A stretch of 7,820 nucleotides of DNA from an uncultured Kineosporia sp. (GTDB lineage: Bacteria; Actinomycetota; Actinomycetes; Actinomycetales; Kineosporiaceae). Within the stretch, counting starts at the first letter, position 1; every line of letters starts with the position of its first letter. Below are positions 1 through 5,499 of the stretch, in pieces. Location: the NCBI GenBank assembly GCA_937859855.1, contig CALMAR010000469.1, forward strand, positions 3,493 to 11,312, given 5' to 3'. The position numbers and the translations under genes were made by a program. The notes below the pieces were generated by a model. It was not told the origin of the DNA. It saw only the letters and a program-made list of their open reading frames with translations, and did not search any database.

Positions 1-130
1 CCGGAGGATCGTTCCGGCTTTCGCCGTGTCCGAGTTCCTTTTGCAAAGCGTCGTAGTCGGTGTTGGGGCTGTAGTACTTCAGCTCCCGTGCGACCTTCGT
101 CTGCTTCGCCTTCTGACGGCCGCGCCCCAT
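1..130 (-). CDS. DUF3073 domain-containing protein (N-terminal part, cut by window edge)
   Basis: The gene reads leftward from an ATG at 130-128, and 43 codons are visible before the left edge, so its 3' end is missing. The protein begins MGRGRQKAKQTKVARELKYY and continues with SPNTDYDALQKEL. This is the signature I recognise as DUF3073, a short, highly charged actinobacterial family of unknown function. The first 18 residues are very basic, which would suit nucleic-acid binding, but that is only inference. A strong Shine-Dalgarno sequence (AAGGGGG on the minus strand, positions 145-139) lies 8 nt upstream of the ATG and supports this start. It is divergent from bldC with 644 bp between them. 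From memory, DUF3073 genes often sit between bldC and purine-biosynthesis genes, so purM or purF might lie beyond the left edge. Confidence 0.9.
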   Translation of the reverse strand, partial: MGRGRQKAKQTKVARELKYYSPNTDYDALQKELGHGESRNDPP

Positions 131-538
131 GGCGTCGACCCCCTTATGCGTAGACCCGGGCAGGCGCTTGGTGGCGCGGCCCGGAGTGGTCATCGGTCTC
201 TCGTGACGCCAAACGGTACAACGTCGATCGGTGTTCCGGCATCCCGGCTCTGAGTGAACGCCGCGCCAAGCACCGGCACCGGCCAGGCGATGGCTCCCGG
301 GCCCGGGCGGCGCAGCCGCATCGGACGGAGTACGGCCCTGGTTCTGGCTCTGCAGCTCACTATTTTGTGCTCAGGGTCACATTCGTGAGGACGCGATTCA
401 AGCGGCACCGAGGTTGAGCCATCCCTGCTCGGCTGTCGCGGCCACGCATTCCACCTGGTTGCGGTGTAAGCGGCCCTTTACGGAGGGTCGTAACCAATCC
501 CCCCAAATCCGGACGGCCCAGGGCTCCGAATGGAGGAT

Positions 539-562
539 GATCATCGGCTCAGAACGATGATC
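539..562. repeat. Inverted repeat upstream of bldC (possible operator or hairpin)
   Basis: GATCATCG (539-546) and CGATGATC (555-562) are perfect 8-bp inverted copies separated by 8 nt. The left arm overlaps a self-complementary GATGATCATC (536-545). The site lies about 215 bp before the bldC start in the divergent intergenic region, which suits a dimeric regulator's operator. No particular regulator is indicated. Confidence 0.35.
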
Positions 563-641
563 GAAAGACCGTAAGAAAAGGGCCCGCGTGGCGTGTCACC
601 TGGGCCACTTTGGTTGTTCGATCACTGTAAGGTGCGATGTC

Positions 642-672
642 GTGACAGTCCGTACTCAACCAACGTCATGCT
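642..672 (+). promoter_or_regulatory. Weak candidate promoter for bldC
   Basis: GTGACA at 642-647 matches five of six bases of the housekeeping -35 consensus. A poor -10-like CATGCT follows at 667-672 with a long 19-nt spacer. If used, it would give a leader of roughly 95 nt before bldC. The -10 match is weak, so this is only a candidate. Confidence 0.15.
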
Positions 673-743
673 TCCTCCTGATGGGGGATCATCCGTCTGG
701 ATTGTTCCCGGACCGTGTACTGACAAGGCACGATGTCGGAAGC

Positions 744-759
744 CGGGGTATCCACCCCG
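744..759 (+). promoter_or_regulatory. Small stem-loop just upstream of the bldC ribosome-binding site
   Basis: CGGGG (744-748) can pair with CCCCG (755-759) around a 6-nt loop. The stem ends 5 nt before the Shine-Dalgarno sequence GGAGG (765-769). It leaves that site free, so it would more likely protect or structure the leader than block translation. It could also be chance in GC-rich DNA. Confidence 0.3.
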
Positions 760-774
760 TTCATGGAGGCTGAC

Positions 775-984
775 ATGACCACCCGATCGCCCGACGCCGA
801 GCCATTGCTCACCCCGGCAGAGGTCGCCGCGCTATTCCGTGTCGACCCGAAGACCGTGACCCGGTGGGCCAAGGCCGGCAAGCTCTCGTCGATCCGAACG
901 CTGGGTGGCCACCGCCGCTACCGCGAGTCGGAGGTACGAGCACTGCTCGCGGGAATTCCGCAGCAGCGGCTCGACGAGGACTAA
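775..984 (+). CDS. bldC: BldC, MerR-type developmental transcriptional regulator
   Basis: This 69-residue protein matches my memory of Streptomyces BldC almost throughout: PDAEPLLTPAEVA near the start, then FRVDPKTVTRWAKAGKL, SIRTLGGHRRYRE and RALLAGIPQQR. It is a stand-alone MerR-type winged helix-turn-helix domain, with the helix-turn-helix at about residues 12-33 and the wing at about 37-50. It lacks the dimerisation coiled coil and effector domain of ordinary MerR proteins. In Streptomyces, BldC binds DNA cooperatively as head-to-tail oligomers on direct repeats and delays the onset of differentiation. The ATG at 775 is chosen because it matches the known BldC N terminus and has GGAGG (765-769) 5 nt upstream. 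In-frame starts at 733 and 763 are less likely. Transcription probably ends at the stem-loop at 1029-1060. Confidence 0.96.
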   Translation: MTTRSPDAEPLLTPAEVAALFRVDPKTVTRWAKAGKLSSIRTLGGHRRYRESEVRALLAGIPQQRLDED

Positions 985-1006
985 CTCAGCACAGATCAGC
1001 ACCAGA

Positions 1007-1023
1007 CCGGCCAGCACGGCCGG
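1007..1023. repeat. Short inverted repeat between bldC and the convergent gene
   Basis: CCGGCC (1007-1012) and GGCCGG (1018-1023) form a perfect 6-bp stem with a 5-nt loop. It lies just before the larger stem-loop at 1029-1060. It may help terminate transcripts arriving from either side, but no T-run follows on either strand. Confidence 0.35.
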
Positions 1024-1028
1024 AGCGC

Positions 1029-1060
1029 AGCAGCCGGTGTCACGAGCGACACCGGCTGCT
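1029..1060. terminator. Perfect 13-bp stem-loop, probable bidirectional terminator
   Basis: AGCAGCCGGTGTC (1029-1041) and GACACCGGCTGCT (1048-1060) are perfectly complementary around a 6-nt loop. The structure begins 45 nt after the bldC stop and ends 15 nt before the stop of the convergent minus-strand gene, so it can serve both. On the plus strand it is followed by CTCGTTTG, a weak T-tract. The minus-strand side has none, but actinobacterial terminators often lack good U-tracts. Confidence 0.8.
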
Positions 1061-1074
1061 CTCGTTTGACGTTG

Positions 1075-1587
1075 TTAGGGCGTCGTCCCGGTTGAGATCC
1101 CGGCCGTGGTGGTATCGGCCGCCGTCGGGGGGTCGGTCGCTGTGGGGGTGGTGGTCACCGGCGGCGTGGTCGGCGGAGCTGTGGTTGTGGTGGTCGCAGG
1201 CGGCGGCGCCGCCGTGGTCGTGGCCGGTGGGTGGCTGGGCTTCGCCGGGGTCGTCGTCCTCGAGGGGTTGCTGCGGTTTCCGCCTCCGGCCGAGCCGCGA
1301 TGTCCGGTGGTGACAATGACACGACTGCTGACCGCAGACGATGGCGACGCGGCGGTCGAATCGGTCAGCTCCGCGTCGGACGGGGCCACGAAAGACGGTG
1401 TCGGACCGGTCGTGCTGCTCTCAGAGATCTTGCCGGCCGCAGCCGGCGACCGGGGATCGGGGCCGGCTGGTCCTCGGGCGAACCAGTAGGCCGGACCCGC
1501 CAGGAGCGCAACCATGGTGACCCCGGCCGCCACGGGCCGGCGCAGGAAGAGCGGCCGTGGGCCGCGGTGCCTGCCGACGTAACGCAT
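1075..1587 (-). CDS. Membrane-anchored protein with Thr/Pro-rich low-complexity tail
   Basis: The predicted 170-residue protein has a basic N terminus (about nine Arg/His in residues 1-17), one hydrophobic segment at about 18-37 (VAAGVTMVALLAGPAYWFA), and then a long polar, disordered region. Residues 107-170 are almost entirely Thr, Pro and Ala with runs such as TTTTT and PPTTPP. This suggests a single-pass membrane protein or signal-anchored protein with an extracytoplasmic, possibly O-mannosylated, stalk. I recognise no catalytic domain or family. The ATG at 1587 is supported by AAAAGG on the minus strand, about 6 nt upstream, and the codons have strong G/C third positions. It converges on bldC and shares the stem-loop at 1029-1060. 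The opposite strand of the repetitive part also stays open, but that frame encodes only Val/Gly runs and is a by-product of composition. Confidence 0.65.
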   Translation of the reverse strand: MRYVGRHRGPRPLFLRRPVAAGVTMVALLAGPAYWFARGPAGPDPRSPAAAGKISESSTTGPTPSFVAPSDAELTDSTAASPSSAVSSRVIVTTGHRGSAGGGNRSNPSRTTTPAKPSHPPATTTAAPPPATTTTTAPPTTPPVTTTPTATDPPTAADTTTAGISTGTTP

Positions 1588-2017
1588 ATCTCGCCTTTTC
1601 GGTGGGCCGGCTCCTGCCGGGAGGTTGTCCGGTGCTCGTGTCTGACTCAGCGACCGGGTGCTGACTCTGGGTCATGTCGGCGCCCGCCGTACTAGCATTG
1701 CGACGACCGGCCCCCGTTCGTCGTTCCCGGACGTTAGCGCCAATATGGCGCCGCCGGGGCATGATTCTCCATGCGTAGCGGATCGCGACAGGAGTTGCAT
1801 CAAGAGTCCGTCAGCATTCTGCGATCAATCTGTGCCGCCGGACGGTCCCGAGTTCGCGCGGGATCGGGCGATCTGGCGCAATCGACAGCGGGCCTGAGGA
1901 CGGCTAAAGCGAACCAGCCGGCCTGAGCGGGAATGGGCGGAGCCGGAACCGGCTTGTCGATCACGTCGCGACGGCGTTGTCCATGGGTTTCGAATTACAC
2001 CGCCGTTGAGAGGTTTC
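1588..2017. other. Intergenic region before the transporter-oxidoreductase operon
   Basis: These 430 bp separate the minus-strand Thr/Pro-rich gene from the plus-strand operon and should hold the promoters of both. I find no convincing -35/-10 pair for either. A 7-bp direct repeat, CTGACTC, occurs at 1642-1648 and 1661-1667 (19 bp from start to start). A 51-codon frame at 1771-1926 has no Shine-Dalgarno sequence and weak codon bias, so I do not call it. No regulator gene lies in this gap. Confidence 0.5.
2008..2013 (+). promoter_or_regulatory. Ribosome-binding site that decides the transporter start
   Basis: GAGAGG lies 4 nt before the GTG at 2018. An in-frame TTG at 2006 overlaps this site and has no Shine-Dalgarno sequence of its own, so the GTG start is preferred. 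Confidence 0.6.
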
Positions 2018-3256
2018 GTGTCCGCCCCTACCGCCCAGATCGCCCCGCTAGAAACCCAAGTTCTGGAAAAGCCGCCGAGCCGGGCCCGCCTGGTGATCGT
2101 CCTAGGCCTGATGATCGCGCTCGGTCCGCTCACCATTGACACCTACCTGCCGGCCCTGCCGAGCATCTCGGCTGATCTGCGGGCCAGCTCGACCGCCGTA
2201 CAGCTCACCCTGACCGGTTCCCTGATCGGGCTCGGAGGCGGGCAGTTGGTGATCGGGCCGATCTCCGACGCCATCGGCCGGCGGCGCCCGCTGATAGCCG
2301 GGATCGTGCTGCACATCCTGGCCTCACTGCTGTGTGTGATCGCGCCCAACGTGGCCGTCCTCGGCGCACTCCGGGTGCTTCAAGGCGCCGGGGCCGCTGC
2401 GGCGGTGGTGGTGGTGACCGCGATGGTTCGCGACGTCGCCGAGGGCGATGCTGCGGCAGTGCTGCTGTCCCGGCTGATGCTGGTGCTGGGTGCGGCTCCG
2501 GTGCTGGCTCCGACCCTGGGCAGCCAGTTGCTCCGATTCACCCAATGGCGCGGCATCTTCGTCACCTTGGCGGCCATCGGTGTTCTGCTTCTGCTGCTGG
2601 CGGTGCTCGCTCTAGGCGAGACGCTTCCGGCGTACCAGCGGGTGACCGGCGGCTTCCGCGGCACCCTGCGCGGGTATCGTTCTCTGCTGCACGACCGGGT
2701 CTTCGTCGGGCTGGTACTGGTGGCTGGGCTCTCGATGGGCGCCCTGTTCTGCTATGTGGCTGGCTCGCCGTTCGTGTACCAGCAGCAATTCGGCCTTTCC
2801 CAGCAGCAGTTCGGACTGGTCTTCGGTGCCGGATCGATCGGCCTGATCGCCGCGACCCAGCTCAACGCCTTACTGCTGAAGCGATTCCGGTCGGGGCAGA
2901 TCCTGCCCGCCGCCGTGGTGGCCGGAGCGCTGAGCTCGGTCGCCCTGCTTGCGGTTGCCGTGAGCGGCTCCGGGGGCTTGATCGCCCTGATGCTGCCGAT
3001 GTGGGGTGTGCTGGCCGCCGCCGGTCTGGCCTTTCCGAACGCGCCGGCCCTGGCGTTGTCCCGGCACGGCGACAATGCCGGCGCTGCCGCCGCGCTGCTG
3101 GGTGCGGTTCAGTTCGGGATGGGCGCGATCACCCCGCCGCTGGTCGGCCTGCTGGGAGTGGACGCGATCGGAATGGCCCTGGGAGTGACGGGCAGCATGG
3201 CGCTGGCCCTGGCCGCGCTGGTGTTCGTGGTCCGGCCGTGGAGCGCTCCGGTGTGA
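2018..3256 (+). CDS. Bcr/CflA-family MFS transporter
   Basis: A 412-residue integral membrane protein with about 12 hydrophobic helices after a roughly 22-residue cytoplasmic N terminus. Drug:H+ antiporter features are visible. Helix 1 carries LTIDTYLPALP (residues 38-48), whose acidic residue and YLPALP are typical of Bcr/CflA. Motif A, GQLVIGPISDAIGRRR, is at 75-90. An R-x-x-QG motif follows at 119-123, and a helix-5 GAAPVLAPTLG motif C-like segment at 158-168. QWRGIF at about 176-181 and the ETLP sequence ending the N-terminal half are also family hallmarks. Known members export drugs, sulfonamides, dipeptides or cysteine by proton antiport. As first gene of an oxidoreductase operon it may instead move the pathway's sugar- or cyclitol-like substrate or product; the direction is unknown. 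The GTG start at 2018 is chosen over TTG 2006 on its Shine-Dalgarno sequence. Confidence 0.9.
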   Translation: MSAPTAQIAPLETQVLEKPPSRARLVIVLGLMIALGPLTIDTYLPALPSISADLRASSTAVQLTLTGSLIGLGGGQLVIGPISDAIGRRRPLIAGIVLHILASLLCVIAPNVAVLGALRVLQGAGAAAAVVVVTAMVRDVAEGDAAAVLLSRLMLVLGAAPVLAPTLGSQLLRFTQWRGIFVTLAAIGVLLLLLAVLALGETLPAYQRVTGGFRGTLRGYRSLLHDRVFVGLVLVAGLSMGALFCYVAGSPFVYQQQFGLSQQQFGLVFGAGSIGLIAATQLNALLLKRFRSGQILPAAVVAGALSSVALLAVAVSGSGGLIALMLPMWGVLAAAGLAFPNAPALALSRHGDNAGAAAALLGAVQFGMGAITPPLVGLLGVDAIGMALGVTGSMALALAALVFVVRPWSAPV

Positions 3257-3304
3257 CCTCAGCCGGCCTGGGCAAGGCCTTCGGCTCCAGAGCAGACTGG
3301 CCCG

Positions 3305-4462
3305 ATGAGCGACTCGACCGAGCTCGGCGTAGGCGTGGTGGGTTTCGGCTGGATGGGCAAGGTGCACACCCTGGCCTACGCGCGGTGGCTGCACCACTAT
3401 CCGGTTTGGGCGCTGCGGCCCACGCTGTTCGGGGGGGCGGACGACGTGCCCGGCCGAGCCGGTCAGGCGGCCGGGCAGTTCGGCTTCGAGCGGCCGGCCG
3501 CTGACTGGCGTGAAGTAGCCAGCGATCACCGAGTACAGGCGGTCAGCATCACGGCGCCGAACTTCCTGCACCGGGAGATCGGGCTGGCCATGCTGGGCGC
3601 CGGCAAGCACATCTGGATCGAGAAGCCGGTCGGCCTGACTGCCGAGGATGCCCGCGCACTGCGCGACGCCGCTGCCACAGCCGGGCTGATCGCAACCGTC
3701 GGCTTCAACTACCGCAATGCCCCGGCCGTCCAGGCGGCCCGCTCAATGATCGAATCGGGCGAGCTCGGCGCGGTCACGCACGCCCGGGTCAGATTGTTCG
3801 CCGACTACGGCGCCCACCCGGACGGCGCTCTGACCTGGAGATACGAACGGGCCCGGGGCGGCAATGGCGTCCTGGGCGACCTGGGCTCGCACGCGGTGGA
3901 CCTGGCCCGGTTCCTGATCGGTGACCTGCAGGCGCTGGTCGCCGACACCGCGATATTCGTGCCCGAACGGGCGCGTCCCGTCTCGGCCACCGCCGGGCAC
4001 GTCCGGGCCACCGGAGGCGAGCTGGGGCCGGTCGAGAACGAGGACTTCATGTCCTGCCTAGTCCGCTTCGGCAACGGCGCTCGCGGAGTGCTGGAGGCCA
4101 GCCGGGTCGCGGTGGGTGAGCAGAACAGCTACGGATTCGAGGTGCACGGCACGCGCGGGGCGCTGTTCTGGGACTTCCGCGAGATGGGGGCGCTGCGGGT
4201 CAGCCGCGGCACCGAATACCAGGACCAGTTCGTCACCAAGGTCTGGGCCGGGCCCGGCCACGGTGACTTCGCGGCCTTCCAGCCCGGGTCGGCCATCCCG
4301 CTCAGTTACGACGACCTGAAGGTGATGGAGGCGAACGGGTTCGTGAAGTCGATAGCCAGTGGAATGCAGCAGGGGCCGACGCTGGACGACGCCGTCCGGA
4401 GTGCCGAGGCACTGGATGCGGTGAGCCGCTCGGCCGAATCCGGGCAGTGGGTGACGCTGTGA
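3305..4462 (+). CDS. Gfo/Idh/MocA-family NAD(P)-dependent oxidoreductase (first of three)
   Basis: A 385-residue protein, predicted cytoplasmic. It has an N-terminal Rossmann fold with GFGWMG at residues 13-18 for the dinucleotide, and the family EKP motif at 106-108, giving catalytic Lys107. GFNYR follows at 133-137. The C-terminal substrate domain carries GDLGSHAVDLARFLIG (191-206), supplying Asp192 and His196, so the usual Lys/Asp/His set is intact. The longer C-terminal domain and its W-R-Y-E-R-A-R-G-G-N-G-V-L-G-D-L-G run resemble the group containing levoglucosan 3-dehydrogenase (LgdA) and IolX-like inositol dehydrogenases, judged from memory. The likely reaction is reversible oxidation of a secondary hydroxyl on a sugar, anhydrosugar or cyclitol. 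It starts 48 bp after the transporter. No clear Shine-Dalgarno sequence precedes the ATG, so translation may depend on upstream ribosomes. Its stop overlaps the next gene by 4 bp. Confidence 0.9.
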   Translation: MSDSTELGVGVVGFGWMGKVHTLAYARWLHHYPVWALRPTLFGGADDVPGRAGQAAGQFGFERPAADWREVASDHRVQAVSITAPNFLHREIGLAMLGAGKHIWIEKPVGLTAEDARALRDAAATAGLIATVGFNYRNAPAVQAARSMIESGELGAVTHARVRLFADYGAHPDGALTWRYERARGGNGVLGDLGSHAVDLARFLIGDLQALVADTAIFVPERARPVSATAGHVRATGGELGPVENEDFMSCLVRFGNGARGVLEASRVAVGEQNSYGFEVHGTRGALFWDFREMGALRVSRGTEYQDQFVTKVWAGPGHGDFAAFQPGSAIPLSYDDLKVMEANGFVKSIASGMQQGPTLDDAVRSAEALDAVSRSAESGQWVTL

Positions 4463-5499
4463 CGCAGCTGCTGCGAGTGGGTGTCGTCGGAGCCGGGATC
4501 ATGGGCGCGGATCACGCCCGGATCCTGGCCGGTCAGGTCTCCGGCGCGGTCGTCACCGGGATCGCAGACGTCGACCGCGAACGGGCCGAGGCGGTAGCGG
4601 CCGGCCTTCCCGCCGCGGCCGGTCTCCCGGCCGTGACGGCCAGTGATGACGCGCTGGCCCTGGTCAGCGGCGACACCGTGGACGCCGTGGTGATCGCTTC
4701 CAGCGACGCCACCCACGCCGAGCTGGTGCTCGCGGCGATTGGTGCGGGCAAGGCGGTGATGTGTGAGAAGCCGCTGGCTCCAACCCTGGATGAGTCGGCC
4801 CGGGTAGTGCGGGTCCTGAGCCGTGAGGGCGGCCTCGATCGGCTGTCGCTGGGCTTCATGCGCCGGTTCGATCCGGGCTACGGGCAGCTCAAGGCGGCGC
4901 TGGATGCCGGGGCCATCGGCGCGCCTCTGATCGTGCACTGCATCAGCCGCGGGGTGTCGGCTGGGCCGGGGACGACGTCGGCCTACAGCATCGTCGGTTC
5001 GGCCGTGCACGAATTCGACGTGGTGCCGTGGCTACTGGGGTCACCGGTGGCCGAGGTCAGCTGGCAGGCGCCCCGATCCAGTTCCCGGGTCGGCGGAATG
5101 CAGGACCCGCAGCTGACCCTGCTGCGGACGGCGGACGGTGTCCTGAGCACCGTCGAAGCGTTCCTGAACGCCCAGTACGGCTATGACATCCGGTGTGAGG
5201 TGGCTGGTGAGATCGGCGCACTGTCGCTGGCCGAGCCGATGCGGCTGCTCAAGGACTCGGGCCTGAACCGTTCAATCGGCTACGCCGCTGACTGGCGGCG
5301 AAGATTCGCCGACGCCTACCGGCTGGAACTGCAGGCCTGGGTGGACTCGGTGATCGCGGGCTCACCGGCCCCGCTGGCCACCGCCCAGGACGGCCTGATC
5401 GCCTCGGCGGTGTCGGACGCCGTGTTGCGCTCGATGGCGGCCGATGGGCGCTGGGAGAAGGTCCACGTTCCTTCCATCGATCCGAACGAGCCGGTCTGA
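4459..5499 (+). CDS. Inositol 2-dehydrogenase-like oxidoreductase (IolG family, altered catalytic site)
   Basis: A 346-residue protein, close to the length of Bacillus subtilis IolG. It shows GAGIMG (11-16) for NAD(P), EKP at 103-105 with Lys104, the IolG hallmark GFMRRFDPGY (132-141), and VHEFDVVPWLLG (183-194) with His184 and Asp187. Late family motifs also fit: DPQ, YGYDIRCEVAGE, and DWRRRF followed by AY. IolG oxidises myo-inositol to scyllo-inosose with NAD+. Aligned from memory with B. subtilis IolG (Lys97/Asp172/His176), the catalytic Asp, four residues before the His, is Gly180 here (codon GGT). Activity may be altered or the substrate different, so I give no gene symbol. The GTG at 4459 forms a GTGA overlap with the preceding stop; an in-frame GTG at 4447 would overlap more. 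The next gene overlaps by 1 bp (TGATG). Confidence 0.88.
   Translation: MTQLLRVGVVGAGIMGADHARILAGQVSGAVVTGIADVDRERAEAVAAGLPAAAGLPAVTASDDALALVSGDTVDAVVIASSDATHAELVLAAIGAGKAVMCEKPLAPTLDESARVVRVLSREGGLDRLSLGFMRRFDPGYGQLKAALDAGAIGAPLIVHCISRGVSAGPGTTSAYSIVGSAVHEFDVVPWLLGSPVAEVSWQAPRSSSRVGGMQDPQLTLLRTADGVLSTVEAFLNAQYGYDIRCEVAGEIGALSLAEPMRLLKDSGLNRSIGYAADWRRRFADAYRLELQAWVDSVIAGSPAPLATAQDGLIASAVSDAVLRSMAADGRWEKVHVPSIDPNEPV

Larger units (their letters stand above)
131..774. other. Divergent intergenic region between the DUF3073 gene and bldC
   Basis: These 644 bp hold no gene I can support. Short reading frames on both strands lack a Shine-Dalgarno sequence and recognisable protein features. The region should contain the promoters of both flanking genes. 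The Shine-Dalgarno sequence of the leftward gene is at 139-145. Visible structure includes a 12-bp CCCGGGCCCGGG palindrome (296-307), an inverted repeat at 539-562, a weak possible promoter at 642-672, and a stem-loop just before the bldC ribosome-binding site (744-759). The part from about 480 to 720 is visibly less GC-rich than the genes around it, as expected of regulatory DNA. It is long for two such small genes, so a long leader or an unannotated small RNA is possible. Confidence 0.6.

Noticed and set aside
190..408. 72-codon minus-strand frame upstream of the DUF3073 gene
   Set aside because: It begins at a GTG without a ribosome-binding site and gives no protein features.
1106..1489. 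127-codon Val/Gly-rich plus-strand frame
   Set aside because: It is the complement of the Thr/Pro-rich repeat of the minus-strand gene. That gene has a ribosome-binding site, a membrane segment and a terminator; this frame has none of them.
1771..1926. 51-codon plus-strand frame before the operon
   Set aside because: No Shine-Dalgarno sequence, weak third-position G/C bias compared with neighbouring genes, and no recognisable motif.
2332..3504. 390-codon plus-strand frame overlapping the transporter and first oxidoreductase
   Set aside because: It runs across two well-supported genes in another frame and encodes an Arg/Gly/Ala-rich sequence without domains. It is a by-product of G/C-rich third positions.
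2870..3610. 246-codon minus-strand frame opposite the transporter and first oxidoreductase
   Set aside because: The Arg/His/Gln-rich product has no domain or ribosome-binding site, and it spans the junction of two real plus-strand genes.
4306..5010. 234-codon minus-strand frame opposite the IolG-like gene
   Set aside because: It is an antisense shadow of a gene with clear family motifs; the product is low-information and basic.
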